A model generated the notes under the pieces. The model was not told where the DNA came from, did not search any database, and was given only the letters and a program-made list of their open reading frames with translations. 64,000 nucleotides of DNA from Crocodylus rhombifer (Eukaryota > Chordata > Crocodylia > Crocodylidae): positions 1,373,379-1,437,378 of the forward strand of contig JAVSML010000031.1 of assembly GCA_038503035.1 (NCBI GenBank), in the 5' to 3' direction. The translations under genes and the position numbers were made by a program. This document shows positions 12,344-24,332 of this stretch, in pieces; positions within the stretch are counted from its first letter, which is position 1, and each line of letters opens with the position of its first letter.

Positions 12344-13070
12344 TTTGGGGTTTGCTAGATGCAACCTTGAATTATCTTGGGTTTAATAATGCTGAGTGTT
12401 TATAATATATGGCTTTCTAAACAAGAGTTTGTGCCACACATTAATAAAACAAGCACAGCAAACAACCCTTCCCAATCTATGTTCCACAAATATATAAATC
12501 AATGCCTGGGGCATACTGTGTAGCAGTACAGCCTATCAGAGAGAGCCTTTGGATCATATGTTGAGCTGCCTGATACCAGTAATTGGCACTTAGTTCAAGA
12601 GTTTGTTCAGATTCATGGGGAAAAAATAGTATTTGTGGGAAAGGAAATCTGAAAAGTCCATCAGGAAGGAAGCCCGTATAATTAAAAGCAGGGAGCAGCA
12701 ACACCTCTCAGGTTTGATTTGCTTTGCATGAGCCAGCAGTCCCATTTTTATTTCAGCCCAGCAAGCCTATTAATAGTGACTGCTTAACTCTACCTATAAT
12801 TCTTTCAGCCTGTTGAGGCATCCTAGGGGTTCTTGTTTTCTAAATGGGTCCATTGGCATTATGCTTCTAGCCAGCATTGCAGCTCCATTGTGTAGAATTG
12901 GGGGATTTCATGTAAGAGAATTATGTGCAGCTGTTTTTTCCCTCGTCTGTATCCCAGGCATATTTTCCAGGGCCATGGATATTTTATTAATCACAACATC
13001 TGCAATAGTAATTTCATGCTGCATCCATTCAGAGTGATTTCAGTGGAGCTATTAAGGGAACTGATCCCTA
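12344..13070. other. Unassigned DNA
   Basis: No gene or family-level repeat is recognised. Open frames at 12,477-13,111 lack motifs and are not conserved-looking. Confidence 0.4.
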
Positions 13071-13073
13071 ATC

Positions 13074-13117
13074 TGTTTGTGCCTCAGTTCCCTTCTGTTG
13101 AACAAGGATGATAATAT
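13074..13117 (+). repeat. MIR SINE fragment
   Basis: GTGCCTCAGTTCCCTTCTG followed by GGATGATAATA matches the middle of MIR (the CTCAGTTTCCCC...GGGGATAATAATA segment). It is short and degenerate. Confidence 0.55.
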
Positions 13118-13169
13118 ACATGTGTATATATATATATATATACATATACATACATATATATATAATTTT
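13118..13169. repeat. (TA)n/(TACA)n microsatellite
   Basis: An alternating TATATA and TACATA tract directly follows the MIR fragment. Confidence 0.9.
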
Positions 13170-13917
13170 ATTTTTCACCAGATTTGTGTTGTTTTTTTCA
13201 GTGGGAAGCTCTGGGGCAGGCACTGTCACTTATTACAAGACTGTAGAGGTGAGAGAACAAATGGGCCTGGATCTTGGAGAGGGACTCTGAGCGGTATTGC
13301 ACTGCAGTTACAACCAGGAATTGTCATCTTCATGAGGCAGACACGTTAAATCTGGAAATGAGTCTGTGATCTGTTCCTTGGGATGCTATGGATAATGCAT
13401 CCCTAATGGTATAACTGAAAACAAAGAAGGCATGCTACCACGATGCCCATAAATGATATTCTACTTACCCAACAACTTTGCGTGCAGCCTGATTCTCTCT
13501 TCCTATATTGAGAGGCAAATTGCCAATGCAATTAAAACTTTGGCTTTTGCATCCTTCTGATTCTTTCAACAAGGGGCAAAGTGCTAGACTAATCATAATG
13601 CTGGCTGCTCTTGTTATCAAAAGCATAATTTCATAAACAAGTCAGCTCCCGGGAGGCAGGAGAAAAGGCTGATGGGCCACAGATATGTAAGGTTGTCTCA
13701 TCAGCATTCTAGCCTCCATGGGCTACAGTGATCTCTGCATGAAGTTAAGGGCTTTGAAAACGGTTTGCCTGTGCACTGCTGTTGGGACAATATTTGAGGC
13801 AAAAATGCCTTGATGCCTTGAAACAATGAAATCAAAATGAAACAAAGGGCTTAGAAACAGCCTCAAAACAAAATGAGGGTAGTCAAAACGTTTTGGAAGT
13901 CGAAACATTTCGAACAT
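13170..13917. other. Unassigned DNA
   Basis: Nothing recognisable as a gene or repeat; no motif-bearing open frame. Confidence 0.4.
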
Positions 13918-13920
13918 AGC

Positions 13921-13985
13921 GCTGGGGATGGAAGTCAGTCTAGTGGGGCTGACTTCTCATCCCCAGCACTGGATCAGGCAAAGGG
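13921..13985. repeat. Palindromic repeat (unit GCTGGGGATGGGAAGTCAG type)
   Basis: The left arm at 13,921-13,938 and right arm at 13,949-13,967 are inverted repeats with one indel, giving an 18-bp stem with a short loop. The sequence that follows (ACTGGATCAGGCAAAGGGGC) matches the sequence after the related repeat at 19,412-19,450, so the two are copies of one repeat family. Confidence 0.6.
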
Positions 13986-13989
13986 GCGA

Positions 13990-14204
13990 GAAGTAACACT
14001 GTGCAGTAGTATGCTGGGCAAAATTCATGCTAATATGCTACCATGCAGTTTTATTAAGCTTCTGTGCAGTTAGAGTCCTAAAAACCCATGTGCCGGCACT
14101 ATTGTGCAGTAGCATTACTATGCATTGATTTAGTACTTGGTTATCCAAGTACTAAACTTAATGCACAGTAACTATGGCACATTAATGAACATATAGACAT
14201 ACCC
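13990..14204. mobile_element. Truncated MITE of the GGGCATGTCTACA family
   Basis: The right end ATATAGACATACCC followed by AGT matches the right termini at 47,319 and 58,279. The body shares TGTGCAGTA/TACTGCACA and AATGCACAGTAA motifs with those copies. A left terminus is not visible, so the copy is truncated or too diverged at that end. Confidence 0.5.
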
Positions 14205-14209
14205 AGTGA

Positions 14210-15283
14210 GATGGTAAACCAAACAGAAAGCACAGTTGAATCCTAAATATGTTGCCATTGTAATATAGTGGAAGGTTACTTCAAGCTTGTCTTCAATGGG
14301 AAAACAGCACAACACAATAAATGCTTGTTACAGTGGGTAGTGCAGGGGACTCATAATAACTGGGTGATAACTCCTTGCTTTGATCATTGAGTGGAAATCC
14401 TCCCAGGTCCCTGTGGTGCACAGTGCTAGGTATTCTTGAACCCCACTGACTTCAGGCTTATGAGTGCGAGAAGCAACATTTCAAAGGCATGGAGTTTACA
14501 AGAGCTACGCATGGTTGCCAATTGAAATGTGAAAAAGCACTTAAGTGGTTTGGGCACCTACCTGCCTCTCTGTGGCACCCTCAGTTTGGCTTTAAAATTT
14601 AAAATTGGCTCATGCACCCTAAATTTGGCTTTAAAATCCCAAAAGCATGCAACTTGCCAGTCAAACATGGACAAAGTTACAGCCTTGCAAGGTAACAGCA
14701 AGTTCTACCAGGGATTTCAATGCCTAGGAAGGTGATCCAGGACATAATTGAGTCTAATTAACACCTACTGCCAGAGCTGTAATGCTCTTTGCCCGCAACA
14801 TGGTTCCCAGGAAGGTGTGGGATTGTCCCCTACCTTTAAATGCATAGAAAATAATCTATTAAATCTCTTCCAGTTGAGCCCTGCCACCTGCATGCACCTC
14901 TGGCAAACACAACAGAAGAAAGCTTCAAGAGAAAGTTTTTCACCAAATTGATACATGATCCCTGCACATAGAAATCACCAAAACCAGGGGCTGCTCTGTT
15001 CCAATTGTCATGTCTGAATTCTACCTGTCGGTTAGAGTGCTGATGCCAGCAAACCAAAAGACCATTATAACTTAGTAAGGACGCAGGCCATAAAGACCCC
15101 TCAGTACTAGTAGCCTTTATTTCTTTGCTGAGGGAAGCATTGCAGTTGGAGTTTGTTAAAAGTTTGTTCTCCATACTTAAGAAGCTTGTTGTCTGCAATG
15201 GTAAGAATTGCAGGTGCCAATCACATGTTTGACCTTTTGAACCCGCTGAGGGCAGTAAAATAGGTCAGATGAATATGTAACTA
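14210..15283. other. Unassigned DNA
   Basis: No gene or repeat family is recognised. Open frames near 14,529-15,198 lack domain motifs. Confidence 0.4.
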
Positions 15284-15289
15284 GGTCAC

Positions 15290-15876
15290 TGGTGTAACAA
15301 AGTAATTGGCGGTCAGTAAATATTCACAATTGGCATGTAGTGATTGGTCACCGCTGACTATAACTAAGAGCAGATTCCTGCCATTAAGTGGAGAATTGGT
15401 GCACACCAAGGAGACACAGTCAGCAGATTGGCCACCTGCAGACACCTTCTCCCTGCCAACCGATCTTCATTTTGGCGTACTTCGTTCCTCACCGGTTCGT
15501 CTGTTCTTCTCGTCAAAGAGCTCTCGGAAGTTTGCTGATGGAAAGTGCATTATAGTTTCTCCCTGTGTATGAGCTGTTGACCAGTTCTGGGACTATTGAG
15601 TCGGGCAGCCTCACCTAGCCTCTGGGCTGGAAAGCAAGGGCTCGGCTCAGGAACCCCGTGAACCAACAGACCCCTTTAGATTGTTCTGTTTTATGCACTG
15701 TAACTGAACAAGCCAGCTCTCCTGCCTACGCTGCGACCATCGGTAGTGTAAGTACAATAAACCTTTCATACAACCGATACGCTTCAAGCTGCCTGACTCC
15801 TACTCGCCGCTACTCCCCACCTGTCCGGTCATCTATCCCTTCTGTGCCAAGCCGGTCGTGCTTACCCAGGCTCACA
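15290..15876 (+). mobile_element. Probable solo LTR (587 bp)
   Basis: The segment begins TGGTGTAACAAAG and ends GGCTCACA, so it has TG...CA ends. It is flanked by GGTCAC (15,284-15,289) and GGTCAA (15,877-15,882), a 5/6 match compatible with a decayed target duplication. A possible TATA motif (TATAACTA) lies near 15,359 and a polyadenylation signal AATAAA at 15,756-15,761. The first bases (TGTAACAAAGTAATTGGC at 15,293) resemble the start of the provirus LTR at 35,526 (TGTAGAATTAATTGGC). No internal retroviral sequence follows, so it would be a recombined single LTR. The call rests on structure only. Confidence 0.45.
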
Positions 15877-16181
15877 GGTCAAGGGTACACCAGTTACGAG
15901 GTGCAACACCAATATTCACTATCATTCATATTACCTGTCTTGGGACTTTATAGTACACCTGTTGCTACAGGATCAGAGGTTCCTGGCATTTTATTATGCA
16001 GTCAGACATGCACTCAAGACACTTCCACATCAAAAGAAAGCTAGTTTGGTCTCATTGAGAGTTTGAAAATTCTCCTGCAAACTGGCAAGGACACCAGGGT
16101 GTCGCTCCCTGGGATGTGGGATACACATGAAGAGCTACTCGAGTGTGGGATTTAAGAAACTAATAAGTCTGAAGGGCACCT

Positions 16182-16226
16182 GGTTCAGTCCCTAAAATAT
16201 CTGGCTGATATTTTAGGGACTGAACC
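16182..16226. repeat. Perfect 20-bp inverted repeat with 5-nt loop
   Basis: Arms 16,182-16,201 and 16,207-16,226 are exact reverse complements separated by TGGCT. Complementarity stops abruptly outside the arms. It could form a DNA cruciform or an RNA hairpin. No element termini were recognised around it. Confidence 0.9.
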
Positions 16227-16700
16227 TGACATAAGGGCTACACATGCTCCATGTCAGATAGTGCTAGGGAATGCTGTCATGGAAACACGCCTGCCCACTT
16301 GCTCCCACTTCACCTGTGCTGCAAAAAAATAAAAAACAAAAAAACCCAACATCCCCCTCTCCTCCCCCCCCCCATAAGCCCTTTTGGGCATGCATGCATG
16401 GTGCAGACCACAACTCTTAGGCTGAGACATGCTCATGAGAGCAAGACTAGGAGCTTCCAGGGCCATTCTAATAGCAGCATATGATATTTTTGGCATTGGC
16501 TATAGATAACTTCAAACTTAACACAGCAATGTGGTATGGTCTAGTGTATGGGGCGCATAGGACAGGGACACAGAGTGCTGTGTTGCTTCCCCAGTTGTGC
16601 TATTGGCAGGAGGGATGTCCTAAAGCAACTTTATCTTTCCTTAATCTCTGTTTCTCATACTGTCCTTTTGCATCTCTCTGTTTCTCATCCTACCCTTTTG
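16227..16700. other. Unassigned DNA with A-rich and C-rich runs
   Basis: Includes an A-rich run at about 16,324-16,346 and a C-rich run at about 16,352-16,374. No gene is recognised. Confidence 0.4.
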
Positions 16701-16702
16701 CA

Positions 16703-16780
16703 TCATAGAAAAATAAGGCTGGAAGGCCCTTGCAAAGTCATCTCATCCAACCCCTTGCTCAAGGCAGGATCACCCCTCTC
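16703..16780 (-). mobile_element. CR1 3' end fragment
   Basis: On the plus strand it reads CATAGAAAAATAAGGCTGGA, AGTCATCTCATCCAACCCC, then TTGCTCAAGGCAGGATC, the reverse complement of a CR1 3' UTR. Only the terminal 80 bases or so remain. Confidence 0.75.
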
Positions 16781-19226
16781 TTTTTTGTTTAGACCACAAG
16801 CTCCTTAAGGGAAGGAACTGCCTCTTGCCACATTTGTGCAGTGATTCACAGAACACTATCTGCAACTGTAGCTGGATTCCTTTGATGTTGGTATAACATA
16901 AATAATAAATGGTAATGTTCCCAAAGACTTCACCAATTGACTCCTTCTTGTCACAGATACTACCTGGGCCATTAGGACAACTCACCAAACTCTGTAGGGA
17001 AAGCAAGAGTCAGCATTTTAATTGCACTTAAAAGATAAAAAATTAATTTTGGTTTTAATTATTGAAACTGCCATTTTATATCATAAATCCCCATACAAAA
17101 GAGGGACAAGAGAAAGTTTTGCACAGCTCCTGACAAAGGCAGCAAAGATCGCGGCACACACACAGCGCTTTCATGCCAGTGCTACTGGGTGGAGATGATC
17201 CCACACATTATGCTTTTAACATATTTCTAGTAATTGTAATTGATTGCTGTGGTTCCCCCTGTCCATACCACACTTTCAAAGCAATCTGCTGTAATGGATG
17301 AGCTGTCAACACACAGCCCTCAGATGATGTATTACTTACCTGTTAAGGGTTTTCACAAGAGGGCACAAAGAAAAAGGTGATTTTTTTTTTAAATAACTAC
17401 ATTTGTTTTTTGGTTCAGAAGGTCATTGATACAGGGGGTTTTTTTAATTAAAAAAAAGGAAACACTCTCAATTGTTGCCTGATAGATTTCTCTTTAATAC
17501 TTCATTGCTGGCAATGTTCTCTTATGGAAGGGCTGGACTCAGTGGTCCCTGAAGTCCCATCTCAGTTACAAGTTTAAACCAGTTTCCAATCACTTAAAAC
17601 CCATTTATATGTACCATCTCTCCCTGGTCTTAGGGATTAAGGACCCCTTTCCATGTGATGCCAGGTTAGTGCTATTAACCACATTTCAAAAGCTATCCTC
17701 ATTTTATTTTGAGGATAAACGGATGATCCCTGACATGGACGGTGCTGTGATTACTTGGGGGGAAGTGGGAAATCCCATCTAAAAAAAACATTTTCAAGGG
17801 AACAGGAAATACCAAAAGAGTTAAAAAACATTGATTATTTCTTTGCAAGCAGATTTACTGCTGATGAAAGGACTAGAAACAGGAGGGGTCAGGATTCATG
17901 TACCCACCTCCTTTGACTTCCAATGGAGTCAGCCACATAACTGCCCATTGTGGCTTTGCAAATCTTGCTCTGGCATCCACTATTTTACTACAAAGTGAGT
18001 AAAATAAAGGCAGTGCTAGCATATGCTTCTCTGATGTATGCTACCAATGAGCTTTATGCTTTTTGCAAGGGATACCCCCCGAGTTACCATGGGGGTTTTC
18101 TGTCTGCGTGTGTGTGTGGTTTTATTGAAGTTGGCAAGACACTCCCCAGAAATCTCTTCCAAGATTATGACAATCTGCTGCTGGCTGGAAAGCATGAAGA
18201 CCCAGCTTTATAAACATGTTAACTACCTATGAATACCACAGGCATCCAGTTAGCTCAAGGGAATATCTCTAATATAGACCAATTCTAGGAAGAATAATCA
18301 AACAGCTATGATTCATTCAAACACTTGGTCTTGTCTCTGGACCATTGACACAAGTGGAAATGATAGCCGAGTGTTGGTAAAATGGATATAAGTCCCAAGA
18401 AAAATGGACTAAGAGCCTAACAGCTCATTTCACATTGGCTATGGAACAGCTACCTGGCAGAAACGAGTTTTAATCCCTACCAGCTTGGACCAGAATTTCA
18501 TTACCAGGATGCTTGTTTGGGGGTTCTCTATCCTAACACCTGAAATAAAGTAACGACTATGCACTTCCACTGATTTCAGCAGACTTCAGATCACTGAAAG
18601 ATGTCAAGGTGCCTTGAAAAAATGGACAAAAGCATTGTGTCCCCAGTGTCAGAGGTGACTCTGACAGAAGCATGCACCAGTACTCACATTTCTTTGCTGC
18701 CTCTTGTTTCCAAAGAGTGCATTCCCCTGCCAACAGCAGTAGCTTAAGCCAGAGGAAATAAAAATGAAAATAGCCCAGAGCTGCTAAAAACAACTATATC
18801 TGTCTGCTTTTGGGAATTTCCTCCACTGAAGCAATGAACAAAACTGCCGTGTTTGACACTGGGGTCTAAAGGGAAGAGCATGCATTAGGAAAGTGAGCCT
18901 GGGCAGCACCAAGCAGTTTGGTGCTTCTGTATCTGGGTAATATCTTTGCCTCACTTGATTACACCCTGTCACTAGCACACCTTCACTCTGCTGAGAAAGG
19001 AAACCCTGTTCATTTAGTCCAGAAAGTCTCACAATCAACTGGACTCGGTGACAGAAATGGTTTGCTGGGGTAATTTCCCCACTTCTGCTTGCACTCCCTA
19101 TTCAGAAAGCAGACAAATGCTTTGGAAGTGCCAGCCACCACAATCACTACAAATGTCTGGCCAGAAGACTGCACCCTGGCATGATGGGGTCATGGACGGG
19201 TCTGAGTCACCTGTGCCTTCAGGGGT
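16781..19226. other. Unassigned intergenic or intronic DNA
   Basis: No gene is recognised. A short CR1-like 3' end may be present at 17,524-17,570 (GGGCTGGACTCAGTGGTCCC), too degraded to be sure. Poly-T/poly-A tracts occur at 17,380-17,460. Confidence 0.4.
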
Positions 19227-19228
19227 TT

Positions 19229-19345
19229 CTGGCATTCATAGATTTCATAGAAATTAGGGCTGGAAGGGACCTCGTGAGATCACCGGATCCAGCCCCCTGC
19301 CCAAGGGGCAGGAAGTCAGCTGGGGTCAGATAACCCCAGCTTATC
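19229..19345 (-). mobile_element. CR1 3' end fragment
   Basis: The plus strand reads TTCATAGATTTCATAGAAAT, GGCTGGAAGGGACCTCGTGA and then GGGGCAGGAAGTCAGCTGGG, typical of a CR1 3' UTR on the minus strand. It abuts the inverted-repeat block that follows. Confidence 0.8.
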
Positions 19346-19347
19346 AG

Positions 19348-19452
19348 TCCAGTGGGACTGACTTCCCATCCCCGGCACTAGATTGAGCTGGGGACGGGAA
19401 GTCAGCCCAGCTGGGCTGACTTATCCCCAGCACTGGATCAGGCAGGGGGGCA
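19348..19452. repeat. Alternating inverted-repeat block
   Basis: A unit of about 19 bases (GCTGGGGACGGGAAGTCAG type) occurs three times in alternating orientation: reversed at about 19,357-19,375, forward at 19,387-19,405, reversed at about 19,412-19,431. At 19,401-19,420 there is a perfect 20-base self-complementary palindrome. The tail ACTGGATCAGGCA matches the related repeat at 13,921-13,985. Confidence 0.65.
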
Positions 19453-22070
19453 AGTACCCCATACTTTTTTGTATCTCCTTAAAAAAAAATACTAGTGGTT
19501 TCATTTTTAAATAGAGAGGCTAACAATGATTTTTTTTTAAAGAGATGCAATGGCTCAAGAGACCACAGCCCAGCTGTTCAGTAAAACAGGACTTCAAGAG
19601 AACATAACTCTATTCTTATAGCAGGTCAGGTCAAATATAAAAGTTCTTGGTCCTTGCTTTCAAAGCTCTTTTTGGCTCAGTTTGCCAGCGGGAGCACCAG
19701 GGAGTGCCCTGTGCAGCTGTAACAACCCCAGCAAACCTGGAGCAGTCAAGCTTCAAGAGTGAGGCCTGTGTGTGGAGGGGAGGGTGAATCTGTATATGGA
19801 CTTCCTTGGCAATTTAGGGATCTAGAACTTGCTCCCACAGAAGACTAGGACCTTCCTGGTTCCCCCAAAACCTCTAGCAAAGAGCACAACCCCTTTCTTG
19901 AGAAAAAAAAAATGACTGGCGTATACTTCATAGTTCTACAAGTAGCTCATGGTGAGGGGCACTGCATATGAACCTGGACTCACAGATAAAGCAGATGAGA
20001 TAGAGGGAGTTTCTGTATGGGATACAGAATGCCCTAGTATCCCAAAATTTAAAAATTGGGTGGAAGAATTGTATTCCACCATTCTTTTCCAATACAGTTC
20101 ATAGGGTGCAAACATTGGGAAATATATATATTTTTCAAGACTAAACAAAAGACTTGTGGAATTCACTGCTAGGAAGGTTTCCCCCTGGTACTGTACAGTA
20201 AATGTTCTTTTCCCTGAGGCTTAATTTGGGTGTGCGTGTGTGTGTGTATTTAGAAAAGTTTCACATAATTTTACAGAAAATATAATGTTTTTCTTTTGAC
20301 AAGTGAGAAATCACTAATAGGTTCATCTGTTCTTAAAAATTAGCAAGCATGATTTTTTGGCAAAGAAAAGCGTAACATCTCCGGAACTTTTACAAATTAG
20401 ATCTTGTAATTAGGACTAAAGCTAATTACTAGAAAAATAATTACAAAATTATTTTGGGACAACTGCTGGAGATCAGCAGGGGGTAATACAGATGTCGCTA
20501 CAATTTCACTATGCACAGCCAGTTAACTCTTCAAAAGATGGATTTAATTTATAAAAGGCAGTGAAGAACTCCATGAGCAGAGGAAAGGATGAATCGGTAT
20601 GTTGTGTATATAGTTCTTTAAGATTATTAACATGACATAAAAACAAGGTTATTAATATGATTATTGCACTGCATTAACAATGATATAATTAAAGCTTAGG
20701 GAACTTAGTGTGAAAGGAGAACATGACTCAATCCACATGCAAGGCTAAAGCAATCTTTTGCTAGTGGAAAAAAACTGTGTCTTTGGAAATAAGGTCACAA
20801 AATTCAGGTCTTGGAGCTGCCACATGGAACCATGCTATTGACTTCCATGGGAGTTTGATCATGCTATGTGTGAAAAAGAGGCTGAAATATTGCAAGAGAA
20901 GATACTAAAAGGAGCACAAACCCAACCAAAAGTTAATAGGAGTTGTCCATTTAGCAGCCTTATCCTCTTTCGGGGAACCCTCCCCCACACCCACCTTTCA
21001 CTGTACGGCAATTCTACCTCAAAACTGATGTGATTCAGCAAAGTGCCCAAGCATATGATTAAATCTAAAGATTTTTAAGCCACATTCAGATCAATGGGAC
21101 TAAGCCTGTCATTGAGTGTCTACTCAGATTTAACTTAAGTAGGTGCTTAACTCTTTTTTTTTTTGTAACTTGTGTCCTAAAAACTGCATCATTCCTCATT
21201 GCTTCCATCAATATTTTGCCCCGTTTGCAAATTATTATTTTTTTCTTTCTAACCACTGGCTTGCCACTTACCCTGGACTCTCACAGCCCACACCTGGGAT
21301 CTTGCCTTTTTATGTACCATCACCCATGATCAAAATTGCAGGGAAATTTTACTTTATGCTATGCTTTGGCAACTACAAGGAAAGCTAGCAGAAAATGGAA
21401 GATGAGAAAAAAATTCAGCCTTACTTTTTGCGCCCTGGGTGATTTTGTTGGGTTGGCAACTTGCAAAGGGGCATCTTTCTAGTTATATGCTGAGCACATC
21501 TCACATAAAACTAAAAGGACTCTTTAGAGATGGAGACTCTCTGTCTCTAGAAGGTCATGGCCTCCATTCTGCATCCTGTACTGGAAATTGAGGAAAGCAT
21601 GTGGTGATGTAATGCTCATGGCCTAATGTGTTACAGGCTTCTTCCATGCCAACCTTCTGAGCCCCAGAGATGTCCAAATCCTGCATGAGCACCCATGCAT
21701 GGGCGGTCTACCATATTGGCAAATTCATAGTTTCATGAGGATACATGAGGCATCAAACCAGGTACCTCAAGAGCTTTACCTCTGCAATTTGAACTAGAGA
21801 CCAAAGCAACAGAGTTTATAGGTAAGCAATCAGAAGAATTGTCAGGGGATCCACTAGAGTCATGTTAGTGCAAGGCATCCAAGATGGGAGAAGAGAGAGA
21901 GACAGAGAAAGGCCCAGGTCAGGGTTGCTGCGAGTCAAACACTAGTTCTGGTTGGGGCTTTAGGAGACATTTGTCCCTTGTGGATCCTGCCCATGGCACA
22001 CAATGACAGCAGGTTATATGAGAGCAAAGTTGAACTTTAAGGGATAGGAGAGGATTTTCCGCTTGGACAC
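19453..22070. other. Unassigned intergenic or intronic DNA
   Basis: No gene or clear transposon is seen. Short (TG)n near 20,230-20,250 and a poly-T run near 21,152-21,163. Confidence 0.4.
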
Positions 22071-22073
22071 ACA

Positions 22074-22540
22074 GAATCATAGAATCAAAAGGAAACACAG
22101 GGTGGGGTGAGGGATGGGGACCTTAGGAGGTCGTTTCATCCAGTCCCTTGCTCAAGACAGGATCATTCCTAGACAAGTGTTTGTCCAACCCGCTTTTAAC
22201 CATTTCCAAGAAGGCAGTGCTGCAACTTCCCCAGGTAATCTGTTGCAATGCTTCACCACCCTCACAATGAGACAGTTCTTCCTAAGATCCAACCTAAATC
22301 TCCCCTGTTGCAATATAAGACCATCTCTCATTGCCCTGCCTTCTGCAGTCACAGACAGCAATCTACCTCCATCCTTCACAGATCCACCCTTCAGGTATCA
22401 GCTCTCCCTCAGTCTTCTCTTCCCCAGGCTAACTAAACCCAGTTCTTCCAAGCTTTTCTCATAAATTCTGAGTGAGATTTTGTGGTGCCTTTTTTCTTAT
22501 ACCCCTACAAAAATGTAATCCTTTTAGGAAAGAGTCGATG
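22074..22540 (-). mobile_element. CR1 3' fragment with ORF2 C-terminal remnant
   Basis: The plus strand starts with the inverted CR1 tail (AGAATCATAGAATCAAAAGG) and continues through CCAGTCCCTTGCTCAAGACA into sequence corresponding to the end of ORF2. The minus-strand peptide at 22,379-22,152 contains GRFRLDLRKN, matching the RFRLDIR block near the end of CR1 ORF2. It is 5' truncated and degraded. Confidence 0.8.
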
Positions 22541-22599
22541 TAATCCATATGATCCATTTTATGTAATCAAAGTAGTGCCTACAAATGCAGGGTGCTGGA

Positions 22600-22960
22600 C
22601 TTGATGGCTCAGGCCAGGGGGTGCCTTTCAATTGTAAAATCCTGTGTTGTTTGATCTGCTCTTTCACTAGGTCACTGTAAGTTTCTAAAATAATTGTATC
22701 TGTTCTGGCTAAAATTTGCCATGTTTTCTCTAATGCTCACAGACTGAAGGTAGTGATATTCAAGTGAATAGAGAATGACATTGCAACTGGGTGCTACTGG
22801 CATACTGCAAGAAGTGCTCTAGCACTTCTCTAAATGGTCCATGAGGACAGAGCTGAGAAGATAAGACAGAGTGGGACACTGATGGGTAGGGCTTTCATTG
22901 AATAATCATCATATTCAATGATGTAATAGGTCTCTTCTGACCCTAGAAATCTATGAAATA
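22600..22960 (+). mobile_element. Short CR1 3'-end scraps
   Basis: GGGTGCTGGACTTGATGGCT at about 22,600 and GGTCTCTTCTGACCCTAGAA then ATCTATGAAA at 22,929-22,959 resemble CR1 3' UTR and tail. Sequence between them is not recognisable; they may be two events. Confidence 0.5.
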
Positions 22961-23928
22961 ATTGCTCACCCTAAATCTTTGTAATCTGTTAGAGAGAGTA
23001 ACAGGAGCTGCAGTAGAGATGCAGCATCTATTGCAGATTTGGGTTTCAAATGATGTCAACATTGTGCTCACAAAACAAGGCATGTAGCTTTGTGAGTAAT
23101 TAGGAAACTTCTCTTTGGCTTTATAATTATCTGAGCTCTTTCACCGACCAGCAGAGAATGTTTTCCACTCACCTAAAACAGAGCCCAAACATCAGTTTGC
23201 AGCGTCTTAATAGAACCCTTGCTAAATTGAATAATTTTCTGTATTATTTATCCTATTTACATCTACTTGGTTACAATCCACTGGAAACTAGTGCTCAGTG
23301 CCTTTGACATAACTACAAAGCTTTCTGAAGCATGAAATGCACCTATATCGTGCCAACAAGACATATTTAAGGAAAGACTACAGTTCTAATTCCTAACTGT
23401 ATTCTCATTTGGGAAGAAGGGTATCTTTACTTCACCTACAAAACAGTATGCTATACAAAAACTGTATTTTTGGACACTTGAGTTGGTCGATGCCCACCTG
23501 AGCGGAAATGGCAGAGTCTGCATTTTTTCAATGGCAGCCTCTTGCTCTCCCACAGTACAGGCCAACAGAGTGCTTCTCTATCTCTGGTTTAAATTTATTA
23601 GAGTCAGTAATTTCTACTAGGTCTCCTAGTCTACAGGGTAATCATCTAGTGAATCAAAAGAGCCCTTAAGGATACTGAACATGACATTTCTCCTAGTTCA
23701 CTCTCAGTTTCTCTTCCAGTTTTCTGAAGATGACCAGGTCCCTGTGTCAGCTTCTTAGGCATCTGTAAATCAGAATGAGGTTTCCCTGCCGTCCTTCTCT
23801 GATGTCTCTTTGAGGGTCTTGTACTTGATGCACACCATAAAACAGCGTCAAGACAGCTTGGAGAGCAAAGGCACATATAAATATGCCACAGCTCTGACCT
23901 TAGCTGTTAAGGAAGAGTTTCCTGCCTC
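22961..23928. other. Unassigned DNA
   Basis: Nothing recognised beyond short frames without motifs. Confidence 0.4.
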
Positions 23929-23929
23929 T

Positions 23930-23985
23930 ATCAGGGCGCTGGATTAGATGATCTTGTGAAGTCCCTTCCAGTGATCCTATGTCTG
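23930..23985 (+). mobile_element. CR1 3' end fragment
   Basis: GGATTAGATGATCTTGTGAA followed by GTCCCTTCCAGTGATCCTAT fits the CR1 3' UTR and tail. Confidence 0.65.
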
Positions 23986-24255
23986 TGTATAGACTTTCTT
24001 GGTGTCCAGTCATGAAGTGTGTCTCTAAACCCCTGGCAGGCTGAACCTGAGAGGGGTACTACACATGCTTCCATGCCATAGTTTGACATGATCTCATCCC
24101 AACGTACACCAAATCCTGCACAAGAAGCAAGGTCCCTGCCTCAGAGTAAGTCAGTAAATACCCCCCAGGACAGCAAGTGGACCCAGCATGGTATAGAGGT
24201 GGTATAGCTGTGCCCTGAGGCCCAGGTCCTCAGAAGGAGGTGCCTAAATACTTTT
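23986..24255. other. Unassigned DNA
   Basis: No gene or repeat recognised. Confidence 0.35.
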
Positions 24256-24259
24256 AAGG

Positions 24260-24332
24260 ATATGGATCTTAGTCTCCCTATGTTCCATTGTCTGCTCTTT
24301 AAGATGGGGAGAATAACACACCCCTGTCCCTG
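24260..24332 (+). repeat. Possible MIR SINE remnant
   Basis: CTTAGTCTCCCTATG...TTTAAGATGGGGAGAATAAC resembles the MIR core but carries an insertion and several mismatches. Confidence 0.35.

Noticed and set aside
13077..13349. Frames with Ile-Tyr repeats
   Set aside because: Translation of the TATA/TACA microsatellite.
16182..16226. microRNA precursor
   Set aside because: The stem is only 20 bp with a 5-nt loop and no extended imperfect stem; kept as a structural finding only.
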